Shown: positions 1-9,065 of the stretch, piece after piece
How the letters are laid out: each line of letters begins with the position of its first letter
Numbering within the stretch: position 1 is the first letter of the stretch
Assembly (NCBI RefSeq): GCF_902506425.1
Contig: NZ_LR732488.1
Location: 1-64,000, forward strand
DNA from: Novosphingobium sp. 9U
GTDB lineage: Bacteria; Pseudomonadota; Alphaproteobacteria; Sphingomonadales; Sphingomonadaceae
Length of the DNA: 64,000 bases
Reading direction: 5' to 3'
Position numbers and translations under genes: made by a program
Notes under the pieces: model-generated
The model's database searches: none
What the model saw: the letters and a program-made list of their open reading frames with translations, nothing else
Told to the model about the DNA's origin: nothing

Positions 1-2
1 TC

Positions 3-83
3 GAAACCGATCGCGACGCCGATGCAGCCTTCCGACGCGCGTTGGCTGAAGAAGGCTTCGAGGCATTCCTCCACCGAGCCTAA
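3..83 (+). CDS. 3' end of an unidentified protein gene (cut by window edge)
   Basis: The frame opening at base 3 is uninterrupted from the window edge to a TAA at 81-83. It would encode 26 residues ending in an acidic, alanine-rich helical tail (…ALAEEGFEAFLHRA). The codons are GC-rich like the later chromosomal-type genes. It could be the C-terminus of a gene starting left of the window, but the product cannot be recognised from so few residues, and a chance open frame is possible. Confidence 0.4.
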   Translation, partial: ETDRDADAAFRRALAEEGFEAFLHRA

Positions 84-339
84 CGCAAGGCACGCTCGTC
101 CGCGCTACATTTCGACCGCGGCCGCTATCGGATGCGTACGTCCAACGATGATATTTGGATCTGCTTCGGCGCTGCAGAGGCGGCGGCTCCAGGTTTCCGT
201 TTAAAAATGGGGCTGAGGCATGATCGCAGCCTGAGCCGGTGTCTGAGTCCAGCTGTAAGGACTCGATTTTCTCGGGGGCATGTGCCAAAACCGTCAGAAG
301 CGGATGCACGACGTTCGCCTGCTTGGTGGAGGCACACTA

Positions 340-735
340 ATGCACTCGGTTCGAACATATCGCCCCATCTCTCAAGTTGAGGCAGAGATGCAGACTGCTG
401 TGAATGCTTACAGGTCAGCGGAAGAAAAGCTCCAGCAGTCGCAAGAGAACGTCGACCAAGCCGTGCGGCACTTAGAGCAAGCGCGAGCGCAACAACAGAT
501 CGATCGTCGCGAGTACTACGTTGCACTCGAAACCCTAGATGCTTGTCAAGGCGAGATGGAAGCGAGTTTTGCGGCACTTCAAGAGAGTAGCCCCAGTGCA
601 TCCATGTGGCAGCGAGATGAAAAAGTGGCAGAGCGCATGGCGGTTCTTGGTTTGCGGCCACCTGCCAAGTCATCGCACGAAGACCGCGACTACGTTGTGA
701 CCGGTAGCGACACAATAGATTTCAAATCTGCTTAG
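340..735 (+). CDS. Hypothetical coiled-coil protein
   Basis: A 131-residue protein. The ATG at 340 is preferred over an in-frame ATG at 280 because GGTGGAGG lies about 8 bases before it. Roughly residues 10-80 are rich in Gln, Glu, Ala and Arg with heptad-like spacing, which predicts a long coiled coil. There is no signal peptide and no membrane segment. The tail is charged and polar. I do not recognise a family. It stands alone, with no gene on the same strand within several hundred bases, so a cytoplasmic oligomer of unknown role is all that can be said. Confidence 0.5.
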   Translation: MHSVRTYRPISQVEAEMQTAVNAYRSAEEKLQQSQENVDQAVRHLEQARAQQQIDRREYYVALETLDACQGEMEASFAALQESSPSASMWQRDEKVAERMAVLGLRPPAKSSHEDRDYVVTGSDTIDFKSA

Positions 736-1257
736 TCATGGTGCGTGAATCGAACATCAGCGGGGAATGCTCGTTACCTGAACTTAAGTAGCATGTGCCG
801 CCGGGCACGCGTCGTGAAAAGCCGAACATCGCCGCGCGTCCTCGTATGCTCGAGTTTCTGCGTTTGGCACCAGCGGCTCATCGATCAAGAACATTAGAAT
901 GACGCGGCGACATCACCGCATCGTCACCTAGGCATCCGGCATGCCTTCGTCGGCCCATGTCTTTTGGCTTCTGTCTTCCGGTGTAATTTGACGTTGATGT
1001 AGACTTCTCCGTGGCAAGATGCGCACCGTTGGTGCAGGCCCGACCCCGCCGATCTCACACGCTTCCCGGAGGCTATTGCTCCAGGGCGCCGGCCCCCGTG
1101 CATGTGATAGCGTGGGTGCCTAGGGAAGCGAGTTGCGGCCGGTACACAGGTTATGAGATGGAGAGACCTAGTACCTAACGTGAGCCAGTTCGACGAGCAC
1201 AAACAACTTTCCCACAGAGTACCTATTAGGTTAGCTCAGGGTCATCAGGAGTCGCCG
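736..1257. other. Intergenic stretch, no supportable gene
   Basis: Frames here are short, poorly started and rich in Arg, Cys and Pro, as expected of antisense or random frames. I see no RNA gene, repeat or convincing promoter. Confidence 0.5.
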
Positions 1258-1350
1258 ATGATGACCTTAGTTCCCGCCTACATCGTTGCCCTAGCCGCCC
1301 TCGTCACCAGCATCTCCGCACTCGTCTGGTCTCTTCGGCACAACCCGTGA
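1258..1350 (+). CDS. Small single-pass membrane protein (30 aa)
   Basis: The ATG at 1258 follows CAGGAG by about 6 bases. The product is 30 residues: a short N-terminus, one hydrophobic segment (about residues 6-25, LVPAYIVALAALVTSISALV) and a basic end (SLRHNP), so the C-terminus should stay in the cytoplasm. Small proteins of this shape are common and usually unannotated. There is no operon partner and no function can be inferred. Confidence 0.4.
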   Translation: MMTLVPAYIVALAALVTSISALVWSLRHNP

Positions 1351-1577
1351 GGCAGACTAGGTTTGGCGTTTTGCTACCGCGCGCCCGCTCCGCGTATCTG
1401 ATCGGGGTGCCTCGGGCCGACGGTTTGCTTAACTATGCAGCGGAAATCGGTGTGAGCACACGAAGCGGCCTTGGCAAGCGCGATCAGTGCACCAAGATAG
1501 CATCCGGAGCAGTCGTCTTGACCGCTTCGATGAATGCTAATGATCTCGGCGGCAAAGACGAGACGTAGAGGGTCATT

Positions 1578-1850
1578 ATGGATCAATTCCCACGTCTGGT
1601 GGGCCGCAAGGCTCTACCGCACCGCGAAGCAACGGAGCCGATTGAGAAACTTCAACTCGGACAAAGCTTCCAGGAGCATGCGGTATTTTCTGGGGAAGGC
1701 AGGCGGCGGTCACAACCCTCTCACGCTCTTGGCACGTTGAAGCCCAAGAAGATGCCTTTCGTTAGGCAGGTTGGCGTCATTGTTGGCGCCACAGGTATGC
1801 TTTGGGCGGGTATTGTATCTGTGCTGGTTGCCCTTCTGCATTGTGGTTGA
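1578..1850 (+). CDS. Hypothetical protein with C-terminal membrane anchor (90 aa)
   Basis: The ATG at 1578 is preceded by GAGGGT about 6 bases away. About 60 basic, polar residues are followed by one clear hydrophobic segment (VGVIVGATGMLWAGIVSVLVALL, residues about 65-87) at the very C-terminus, so it reads as a tail-anchored small protein. No family is recognised. It overlaps by 130 bases a weaker antisense frame (1721-2137) that also has hydrophobic segments, and only one of the two may be real. Confidence 0.35.
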   Translation: MDQFPRLVGRKALPHREATEPIEKLQLGQSFQEHAVFSGEGRRRSQPSHALGTLKPKKMPFVRQVGVIVGATGMLWAGIVSVLVALLHCG

Positions 1851-2137
1851 AGGCTGACATCTGCGGGCTCGTCCATGGAGCTTGCAGGAGACGCAGCTTC
1901 GAGCATGTCGCTGTCAGCTAAAAGCTGGACAGCGTTTTCGTGCGACGCAGTAGAGTTGGCTGGCTTCCATCTGCTTTGCTGCCGCCACCCCGAGCCGAGC
2001 AGCATGGAAATCACCCCGCCAACGAGGCAAGCTCGCACCTTGAAGCTCTCCTGCGGCAAACGAAGGCAGTAGGCTGCTGATACGGCGCCTCCGCCGATCA
2101 GGATCGTCCACAGCGCCGTATTGATCCTCTTCCCCAT
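1721..2137 (-). CDS. Possible small inner-membrane protein
   Basis: A 138-residue frame whose first 50 residues carry two hydrophobic stretches (INTALWTILIGGGAVSAAYCL and ACLVGGVISMLLGSG) separated by a short charged loop. This is a plausible two-helix inner-membrane hairpin. The rest is low-complexity and polar. The start (ATG at 2137) has no good ribosome site, and the 3' end lies opposite the 1578-1850 gene. No family is recognised, and this is a weak call. Confidence 0.25.
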   Translation of the reverse strand: MGKRINTALWTILIGGGAVSAAYCLRLPQESFKVRACLVGGVISMLLGSGWRQQSRWKPANSTASHENAVQLLADSDMLEAASPASSMDEPADVSLQPQCRRATSTDTIPAQSIPVAPTMTPTCLTKGIFLGFNVPRA

Positions 2138-2251
2138 CCGCCGGACGATATCTTCTAATCGCAGCTATTTGGTTAAAGCGATTTGGCTTCACGACGCTGA
2201 CGCCTGAGGGTTTTGGACGGGGGTCCTTTAAGGGCGGGAGGTCAGTCAAAT

Positions 2252-2356
2252 ATGACTGAAACACTGATCGACGACGAGTTCTTCAAGTGGGATGAAGAAG
2301 TTGCAGTCTGGGTCGGATCGATTCTGATGACGGCTGCTGCCTTGTGGCCGTGGTAA
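2252..2356 (+). CDS. Very small protein (34 aa), possible membrane peptide
   Basis: The ATG at 2252 is preceded by GGGAGGTC about 9 bases upstream and the frame stops at TAA 2354-2356. The 34 residues start with an acidic stretch (TETLIDDEFFKWDEEVA) and continue into a hydrophobic segment (VWVGSILMTAAALWPW). A strong inverted repeat lies 34 bases downstream and would serve as its terminator. The ribosome site plus terminator context supports it. The function is unknown. Confidence 0.4.
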   Translation: MTETLIDDEFFKWDEEVAVWVGSILMTAAALWPW

Positions 2357-2389
2357 TCGAGTAAGCTGCGGCGATATTCAAAGAGCGTT

Positions 2390-2427
2390 AAACAATCATC
2401 CTTCGCTCTACGCTCGGATGATTGTTT
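2390..2427. terminator. Perfect 12-bp inverted repeat, likely bidirectional terminator
   Basis: AAACAATCATCC (2390-2401) pairs perfectly with GGATGATTGTTT (2416-2427) around a 14-base loop. It sits between the 3' end of the MucR-like gene (minus strand) and the 34-aa plus-strand gene. Convergent genes flanking such a stem suggest a shared terminator. There is no long U run, so an operator role is not excluded. Confidence 0.5.
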
Positions 2428-2455
2428 ACGCATTCTACCAGGTGTTCGTAGTCGA

Positions 2456-2929
2456 CTAAGCTGCCTCTTCCAGACCTTTCGCTTTGCGAGGCGTGCGGAC
2501 CTTTTTCTCTTCGGCCGGTGCTGTCGGTGTGGCGCTCTTTGGCCTGCGGCCAAGACCGGTCTGCTTGGCTATCTCGCGCCGCTTCTCCACATAGCTCGGC
2601 GCGACCATGGGGTAATCCGGCTTCAGCCCGAATGTGGCTCTGTAGGACTCGGGCGTATAGCCGTGCGTGGCGAGATGCCGCTTCAGCGAGGCGTAAGGCT
2701 TGCCATCGATCATCGAGACGATGCGCTTCGGATCGGCAAGGCTCCTGCGGATCGTGACGGCAGCCTCAGGACGAACCGGCGCTTCTTCAGCGAGGGCCTC
2801 TTGGCCGAGGCTTGAGAGCGCTGCGTATACATCGCTGATCAGCTTGGGCAGTGCTTCACCGGCGGTCTTGTTGTTCGAGAGATGCGAGGTGATAATCTCG
2901 GTAGTCAAAGAGAGTAGATCGGCGGACAC
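2456..2929 (-). CDS. MucR/Ros-family transcriptional regulator
   Basis: A 157-residue member of the MucR/Ros family, which in alphaproteobacteria are H-NS-like regulators binding AT-rich promoters. The GTG at 2929 is chosen because GAAGGA lies about 7 bases before it and the sequence then matches the family start (SADLLSLTTEIITSHLSNN). The C-terminal hallmark is clear: KRHLATHGYTPESYRATFGL, then DYPMVAPSY and EKRREIAKQTGLGR. What is odd is that the first zinc-ligand Cys usual in the family (…VCLEDG-like) reads IVSMIDG here, so metal binding may be lost. The tail is long and basic (RTPRKAKG). It is followed downstream by the inverted repeat at 2390-2427. Confidence 0.85.
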   Translation of the reverse strand: MSADLLSLTTEIITSHLSNNKTAGEALPKLISDVYAALSSLGQEALAEEAPVRPEAAVTIRRSLADPKRIVSMIDGKPYASLKRHLATHGYTPESYRATFGLKPDYPMVAPSYVEKRREIAKQTGLGRRPKSATPTAPAEEKKVRTPRKAKGLEEAA

Positions 2930-3255
2930 TCTTGCTTCCTTCTTTTGCGACGATGACGCAGGTAGTGTTCCATAAGCGCTGACACAAGCAATTCTGCGGT
3001 GCTTCTTGACGATTCGAGAAGTCTCGACTCCGTGGTCCGTATGCATCAAAAGGGCGGTGCTGCTCGCGGCGGATCTTGCGACCTTCTCTGAGGGCCGCGA
3101 CCGTCCTTCGCACGACATCAAAGCGATGCCGGTCGGCCTTTTGGTCGATGAGCGGATCGCCTTTTCCAAGCTTCAACGAAGTATTCAGACCTGGCTTGTA
3201 CAGCCTGGAGCGGGGACAAACCCGCGATGCGGGCGAGCATATACAGGGGGCAAAT

Positions 3256-5232
3256 TTGCGGGGCTTACTTGCATCGTTGAGCCGTGACAAACGTGGCAAC
3301 GTCATGTTTATCACTGCCGCTAGCGCCGTGGTTTTCATCGCGCTCGGCGGGGGCGCGCTCGACATCGCCCGCATGTACCTCGTGAAGAACCGGCTACAGC
3401 AAGCATGCGATGCCGGCGTGTTGGCTTACCGCCGCTCGATGCAGGGCACCAACGTGCAAAGCACGACGTACCCAACGGCGCTTGCGTACTTCAATGCTAA
3501 CTTCACGTCCGGCAAGTACGGGACATCTGGCGTCAGCTTCCCAGAACCCACCGTTGACGCGAACGTGGTGGTGCACGGTACGGCCACTGTAACCGCACCT
3601 ATGACACTGATGAAGCTGTTCGGCTTCGAGGACGCGCCAATCGAGACCAAGTGCGATGCACAGCTGCAACTGCCAAACACGGACGTCATGTTCGTCCTAG
3701 ATACGACCGGCTCGATGACCGACATCAACAGTGGCGACACAGAAAGCAAGATCGCCGTGCTCCGCAAGGCAGTCACCAGCTTCTACAACACGCTGGAGAG
3801 TGCCAAAGTCCCAGGAACGCAGGTGCGCTATGGTTTCGTGCCTTACTCCAACACGGTGAACGTCGGCATGCTGTTGAAGCGCGAATGGATGGTCGATACA
3901 GCGACCTACCAGTCGCGCGTCTTTGACGTCCAAAAGCAGGAAGCGACAGGGTCCACTCAGAGCCAGACCCTGACCACCTACACTGCGTGGGCGCCCAGTA
4001 TCAACTCGACGACCTCAACAACGTACGGCAGCGCCGAAAACTGTGTCGCGCCTGCGAATGCGACGACCACCACCTCGTCGAACTCTGCTTGGAGCCCCGA
4101 CGCTTCATCCTTGCCGAGATCACGCACCAACTATCGGACCTACGGTGGTGACACGTACTCAGCCGCGATCAATTCGAGTGGTCAGTGCGTCATCACCAAG
4201 ACAAGCTATCCAACCACCTCGCAGACACGCACCGAGACCGTGGACAAGAACCCCAACGCAGGCCAAGCGAATATGGCCACGCGCAACTACTGGTGGTACA
4301 AACCGGTCGCCTATGATGTGCGTGCATTCAAGGGTAGCGCCGCGAACGGGTTGATGGCCGGTGGGACCATCGGATTTCCGGTAAACAATCCCGGAACCGA
4401 CACAACCAAGGCAAGCCCGCAGAGCTTCACATTCGGCTCAAGCACAGCATGTATCGAGGAGCGTAAAACGCTGCGACCCTACGAGAGTGGCACCGCTTGG
4501 GATATGGACGTTGATAGCGCACCGGTGGCTTCGGATCCCGATACGCAGTGGCGACCTTTCATACCCAGCATTGTCTTCGCGCGATCAGTCACGAGCTACG
4601 GTGGTACCCCGTCAGGCTGGAGCACCTTACCAGCTTACTCGTACAGCGATTACATCCGCCTTTCGAGCCAGTCTTCGCTCTACAATGCCTGTCCAAGCCC
4701 AGCGCGCAAGCTGCAGACGAAAGAGGCGGGGCTGACGTCCACTGCTCTGCAGACATATCTCAACGGGCTTGTGACCAGGGGCTACACCTATCACGATATC
4801 GGCTTTCTGTGGGGCTTGCGGCTGATTTCGCGCGAAGGTCTGTTCGGATCCGAAAATGCCGCCGCCCCAAACGGCAGCTCTATTGGTCGTAACATCATCT
4901 TCATGACCGATGGAGATACCGAGACGCACTTCCAGGCCTACGACGCGTACGGGCTGTCAGCCCTTGACCGGCGGCGAACGGATGCCGGCAGCCTGCCTTC
5001 GGACAGTGCCCAGGACGGCATCGTCGAAGACCGCCTCAGCAAGTATTGCACCATAGCCAAAAGCCAGAAAGGCATTACTGTCTGGGTCATCGCCTTCGGG
5101 ACGTCGCTTACCTCACTTCTTCAGGATTGCGCATCGCAGGGTCGGGCATTCCAGGCCAACAACGCTGAGCAGCTCAACGCGACCTTTGCTGAGATTGCCT
5201 CGAAGATCGCGCAGTTGCGGCTTACGAAATGA
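3256..5232 (+). CDS. TadG-like pseudopilin/vWA-domain membrane protein
   Basis: About 658 residues. The N-terminus (KRGNVMFITAASAVVFIALG, one membrane helix with a TadE/TadG-type cleavage context) is followed by a von Willebrand A domain starting near residue 145 with the metal-site motif DTTGSM and a later TDGDTETHF segment. These features fit TadG, an envelope protein associated with Flp/Tad pili. The TTG at 3256 is chosen because AGGGGG lies 5 bases before it and the coding signal starts there; an ATG at 3304 would remove half of the helix-leading segment. Between the two halves of the vWA fold is a long Ser/Thr-rich insertion (about residues 230-400). It ends in a 4-base overlap with the TadE gene downstream. 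No Tad ATPase or secretin gene is in the window. Confidence 0.8.
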   Translation: MRGLLASLSRDKRGNVMFITAASAVVFIALGGGALDIARMYLVKNRLQQACDAGVLAYRRSMQGTNVQSTTYPTALAYFNANFTSGKYGTSGVSFPEPTVDANVVVHGTATVTAPMTLMKLFGFEDAPIETKCDAQLQLPNTDVMFVLDTTGSMTDINSGDTESKIAVLRKAVTSFYNTLESAKVPGTQVRYGFVPYSNTVNVGMLLKREWMVDTATYQSRVFDVQKQEATGSTQSQTLTTYTAWAPSINSTTSTTYGSAENCVAPANATTTTSSNSAWSPDASSLPRSRTNYRTYGGDTYSAAINSSGQCVITKTSYPTTSQTRTETVDKNPNAGQANMATRNYWWYKPVAYDVRAFKGSAANGLMAGGTIGFPVNNPGTDTTKASPQSFTFGSSTACIEERKTLRPYESGTAWDMDVDSAPVASDPDTQWRPFIPSIVFARSVTSYGGTPSGWSTLPAYSYSDYIRLSSQSSLYNACPSPARKLQTKEAGLTSTALQTYLNGLVTRGYTYHDIGFLWGLRLISREGLFGSENAAAPNGSSIGRNIIFMTDGDTETHFQAYDAYGLSALDRRRTDAGSLPSDSAQDGIVEDRLSKYCTIAKSQKGITVWVIAFGTSLTSLLQDCASQGRAFQANNAEQLNATFAEIASKIAQLRLTK

Positions 5233-5819
5233 GGTCGATGCTCCAGACGGCGGCTGGCGATGAGCGCGGATCGGCTATTGTCGAATTCGCGCTTATTGCG
5301 CCGGTCTTCCTCTTACTCGTGCTTGGCGGACTGGATGTCTGCCACACGATGTACGTGCGCTCCGTGCTGACAGGCCAGCTGCAGAAGGCATCACGCGATT
5401 TGAGCCTTGAGGATGCTGGGTCGGCCGGTCGCCAGACCGCCATCAACGCTGTTGTGGACGCGGCTATACAACAGGTGGCACCGGGAGCTCAGGTGGTGAT
5501 CACGCCCACATCGTACCGCGACTACGCCAATGTTGCGAGCCCGGAGGAATTCAGCGATGGTAATCACAACGGCATCTGCGACCACAAGGAAGCCTTCGTC
5601 GACGCCAACCGCAATGGAAGCTGGGATTCAGATGGCGGCGCTAGCGGCCGCGGCGGAGCCAAGGACGTCGTCCTACTAACCGCAGTGGTCACCTATGATC
5701 ACCTGCCGCTCGCCGCGATGTTTGCCAACAACAGCAAGGTGCAGCTCGTCGCCAAGACGTTGCTGCGCAATCAGCCCAACGATCAGCAGGCGGAGCCCGC
5801 ATCAGGAGTTTGCTCATGA
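5229..5819 (+). CDS. TadE-like pseudopilin
   Basis: 196 residues, starting with ATG overlapping the stop of the TadG-like gene (ATGA). The segment GSAIVEFALIAPVFLLLVLGGLD at about residues 14-36 is the TadE signature: a short leader, Glu at +5 of the processed form, and a single hydrophobic helix. The remainder is periplasmic and contains an Asp/Asn-rich stretch (residues about 105-140, with GDG/DANRNGSWDSDG-like turns) that resembles a calcium-binding loop, which is inference only. It is translationally coupled on both sides to the other Tad-like genes. Confidence 0.8.
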   Translation: MRSMLQTAAGDERGSAIVEFALIAPVFLLLVLGGLDVCHTMYVRSVLTGQLQKASRDLSLEDAGSAGRQTAINAVVDAAIQQVAPGAQVVITPTSYRDYANVASPEEFSDGNHNGICDHKEAFVDANRNGSWDSDGGASGRGGAKDVVLLTAVVTYDHLPLAAMFANNSKVQLVAKTLLRNQPNDQQAEPASGVCS

Positions 5820-6469
5820 GCACCCTTTGTGCACAGACATGCCGAAAGATCGCCTCCAATCAGCAAGGCGTTTCGGCGATCGAGTTCGCCATCTGTCTGC
5901 CGTTCCTTTTGCTGGTCACGCTTTGGTGCGTTGAACTAGCTAACTTCGTTTTGGTGCGTCAGCAGATCAGTCAGTTGGCGCTACAGGTTGCGGATAACGC
6001 CTCGCGCATTGGCACGCAGAACACGATTCAAACGCAGATTGATGATAGGCAGATCAATGACCTGTTTACAGGTGCCAATTTGCAGGCGGCAGCTCTGGAC
6101 ATACCGCATCGGGGCCGGATCATTCTGTCTAGCCTCGAGGTCCAGAACGAACCGCCCAAAGGCCAGTACATCCACTGGCAGCGCTGCTACGGCGCCCTCA
6201 GCTACCCCTCTAGCTACGGGGTCGAAGGCGATGGGAAGGACAACAGCAGCTTTAAGGGCATGGGCCCGACCGGTGGGATGGTGACGGCTTTGCCCGGCGT
6301 GCCGTCGATGTTCGTTGAAATCGCCTATACATACCAGCCGCTTATATCCGACTACATATCGCCGAGCGAGCGCATCCGCGAGATAGCGACCGTGCTGGTG
6401 CGCGACAGCCGAGATACATCTGGGTCCGGCGTAAATCCGGTGGCTAGCGTAACGCCGGCGCGCTGCTGA
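5816..6469 (+). CDS. Second TadE-like pseudopilin
   Basis: 217 residues. The ATG at 5816 overlaps the previous stop (ATGA), and an in-frame ATG at 5810 is less likely. The QGVSAIEFAICLPFLLLVTLWC segment (about residues 18-40) repeats the TadE processing and anchor pattern seen in the previous gene, including the Glu after the leader. The rest is an extracytoplasmic domain with two Cys residues that could pair. Together the three genes form a TadG-TadE-TadE operon without the assembly ATPases, so processing and export would rely on proteins encoded elsewhere. Confidence 0.8.
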   Translation: MSTLCAQTCRKIASNQQGVSAIEFAICLPFLLLVTLWCVELANFVLVRQQISQLALQVADNASRIGTQNTIQTQIDDRQINDLFTGANLQAAALDIPHRGRIILSSLEVQNEPPKGQYIHWQRCYGALSYPSSYGVEGDGKDNSSFKGMGPTGGMVTALPGVPSMFVEIAYTYQPLISDYISPSERIREIATVLVRDSRDTSGSGVNPVASVTPARC

Positions 6470-6950
6470 TTGTAACGGATCAGAGGGTGACTCGATCGCG
6501 ACGCCAGAAGCGAGTTCCTGCGCCCGGCATCGTCGCATGGCTTGCGCAGGCAAACCCGCAAACGTCGTCAATGTCGCGATCGCCCGGGAACTGGCCGCCT
6601 TCGTCTGGGCCATCGCCACCAGCCTTAAGCAACCAGTCTGATCAACCCACAGCAGCAAGGCAGCAGCAAAAGGAGCATCTGCGCTAAAGACACACTCTGC
6701 GCTGCTCATCAATGGAAGCGGGGGCACGGTAGGACAATCCTCGATGTGGTTCTGTGGCCGGTCAGAGCCGATGCCCGACTTGAGACAGAGGCAGGCCCGA
6801 GACGAATACGCGGTCTCGCGGTATCCAACCCGCGCATCACAGTCTGATCAACCGTCGTCCAACGCCGCCGCTTGATACCATGCGCAGCGCTACAAGCCCT
6901 CGCCGCCATTGCGGAGTGGACAAGCTCGACCTCCGGTCTTGACTACGAAC
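6470..6950. other. No supportable gene
   Basis: Only short shadow-like frames. This stretch lies between the Tad-like operon and the IS6-type transposase remnant and is probably eroded DNA. Confidence 0.4.
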
Positions 6951-6966
6951 ATTACAATCAACATGG

Positions 6967-7205
6967 CAATCCCGAGAAGCAGGAGATCGGCCGCTGTACG
7001 AACATCCGCGTGGAGAACTCTCACCTGCCATTCCGACGACAAGAGCGAGCGATGTCACGCTTCACGCAGATGAAGACCTGGCAGACGTTCGCCTCTGTTC
7101 ACGCCAACATTCACAACCACTTCAGCCTGGAACGCCATCTAATCGATCGAGAAACCTACAAAGAACGCCGCTCAGCTGAAACGGCTGAGTGGCAAATCCT
7201 TGCGA
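6967..7205 (+). pseudogene. C-terminal remnant of an IS6-family (IS26/IS6100-like) transposase
   Basis: The frame reads RVENSHLPFRRQERAMSRF, then TWQTFASVHANIHNHFSLERHL and ETYKERRSAETAEWQ. This is the last third of an IS6-family DDE transposase, including the final catalytic Glu region (ENSH…RRRER in relatives). The N-terminal DNA-binding domain and the two catalytic Asp residues are missing, and no intact terminal repeats were found. It is a dead fragment marking past transposition. Confidence 0.7.
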
Positions 7206-7686
7206 CGGGTTTACCCGACTTCTCGGGCACGATGCGGCTTCTGCTGTGGATATTGCCGGTATTGGCTGAGACGATCCTCTTGCCCTCGAATAAGGATGTG
7301 AGGTTCGTGACTTCAAGCATTCGGCGTTGGTCGTTGAAGATGTTGTGCTTGTAGCTGTGGGTCGAAAGCATCGGCACATCACCGGCCGTCTGCTCATCTT
7401 CCTTTCCGTCATGCTCTACGTCGGGGTCGCTCACCGTGCAGCCTAGGGCCTTCGGTGGATACTGCAGCGGCGCGCCGGATAGTTCCTGCTGCGCGGCCGC
7501 CCGAAAACTTATGATTTGGTCACCACTGGTCAGCTCTTATCCAATTCGTTTTTCCAAGCGGATGTCGCTCGAGAGCGCGCTGAAATGGGCGATGAAGTGA
7601 ACGAATACAAAGTCTATTCAATCCTGCAGCTATCGGTTGGGTACGCCTTCTAGCACTACTATGGCAGTTTCACTGTTGAGGCGACG
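7206..7686. other. Degraded DNA between IS remnants
   Basis: A minus-strand frame (start near 7434 or 7371) reads into the IS6 remnant and might be the 5' part of a gene cut by that insertion (it contains MLEVTNLTSLFEGKRIVSAN), but I recognise no family. Nothing else is supportable. Confidence 0.3.
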
Positions 7687-8256
7687 CTAACAAGCTCGTT
7701 GCAGCGGGCAGTACACACGCGGCGGTCTCGCGAAGAGCTCAAGGATTGCCTGCCGGATCGCTGGCATGCTGGGCTGTGGCGGTGGTCCCCCGACTCTTTT
7801 TTTCCGTCCCGCTGCCTTCAGGCGGCGAGATTGGAGGAAGAGGTAGGCGATCATCGAAATCAGCGCGTGTCGGTGTAGTCCTGTCCATGATCGGCCCTCA
7901 AAGTGATTCAGGCCGAGCTCCTCTTTCAATTGCTGGTGCGCCTGCTCGCAGATCCACCGGGCCTTGATTGCACCGGCGAGTGCCTTGATCGGTGTGTCGG
8001 CCGGCAAGTTCGACAGATAGTATTTGCGCTCTCCAGTTGAGCGATGCTCGCCCACAAGCCAGACCTCTTCACCGGGTAGATGCTGGTTTCCCATGTCGCG
8101 GATGCGCTGGGTGGGTCCGTCAGCGACGCGGACGCGCAGGGCCGCAAAGCGTGCGGTCAGCCGCCCCTTTGTACCCCGCCGCCAACTGACCGCCTTCCAT
8201 GATCGCTCCGCAAGCATCTTCTCTGCACCAAGTGACTTGCTGTCGACGTCGAACAC
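7687..8256 (-). pseudogene. C-terminal half of an IS701-family transposase
   Basis: About 189 residues match the C-terminal part of IS701-type transposases: [28 protein letters not shown], then [36 protein letters not shown] and a basic end. The N-terminal half with the first catalytic Asp is gone. The reading frame is continuous upstream into the N-terminus of an IS66 TnpC protein (8257-8583), so two unrelated transposases are joined in frame at about 8250 by a deletion or recombination. Confidence 0.75.
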
Positions 8257-8583
8257 CTGCTCGATACGTTCCAGATGTGCCGGCAGGGAGCCGCGGTTGG
8301 TTTTGCGTGGCCGAGCGCTGCCAAGCTTGCCAGCATCGGCCTGGATGGTGGCCTCAGCCTGTGCCAGTGCAGCTTCGACTTCCTCAAGGCTAAGCTCGAG
8401 CTGGTCGGGATCGAGCTGCTCCGATCAGCGGCCGAAACGATGGCGCTGCAGAGCATCGATGATGGCTTTCAATCGCTCCACCTCGGCCTGCGCCGACTGG
8501 AGCGCATCGGTCCGACGGGACTGGTCGAGGACGAGGGCGCGGAGCGCATTTACCTCACCGAGTAGGTCCGCTTCGGTGAGCAT
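8257..8583 (-). pseudogene. tnpC: N-terminal part of IS66-family TnpC, with in-frame stop
   Basis: From the ATG at 8583 the frame encodes the coiled-coil N-terminus typical of IS66 TnpC (EADLLGEVNALRALVLDQS… QAEVERLKAIIDALQRHRFGR). A TGA at 8425-8427 then stands where the family has Arg, followed in the same frame by [20 protein letters not shown] and [20 protein letters not shown]. The frame then fuses to the IS701 remnant. The catalytic DDE domain is absent, so this copy is dead. Confidence 0.75.
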
Positions 8584-8614
8584 GAGCCAATTGGATCAAT
8601 AGCGAGAGAGCCCG

Positions 8615-8972
8615 TCAACCGCCGATCTGCGGCGCTATCGGATGCCGGCCGCCATGTACGCGGCGCCAGTCCAAACCCTCGAGCAAGGCGCCGAGCTGGG
8701 CCGCGGTGATGCGCATCACGCCGTCCTGAATGCCTGGCCAGCGGAAGCCTCCTTGCTCCAGCTTCTTGGCCATCAGGCACAGACCGGTGCCGTCCCACCA
8801 CACCAGCTTTATCCGATCGGCACGTTTGGCCTGCGAAGACGTAGATCACGCCCGAGAATGGATCACCGCCATACTCGGCGCCAACCAGCGCTGCCAAGGC
8901 GTCGGGCCCCTTGCGAAAGTCTACGGGGCGGGTCGCGACCATCACCCGCGCACCAGCGCCAGGGCCGATCAT
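8615..8972 (-). pseudogene. tnpB: IS66-family TnpB, frameshifted
   Basis: It begins MIGPGAGARVMVATRPVDFRKG and reaches GVIYVF. One extra base near 8830 then shifts the frame, and the true continuation (WWDGTGLCLMAKKLEQGGFRWPG… ITAAQLGALLEGLDWRRVH) runs in another frame to a stop at 8615. The order TnpA-TnpB-TnpC on the minus strand is the canonical IS66 layout, so 8257-9302 is a left-over of one element. Confidence 0.8.
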
Positions 8973-9065
8973 CGAGATACCCGTAGCGCCTGCACCACCG
9001 CTACAACTAGCTCGACACCCGCCGCACGAGAGACACGTATTACAGCCCCTCGACCTCGACCTCAA

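Noticed and set aside
7750..8600. Plus-strand frames such as 8024-8602 as genes
   Set aside because: They are antisense to recognisable IS701 and IS66 transposase segments.
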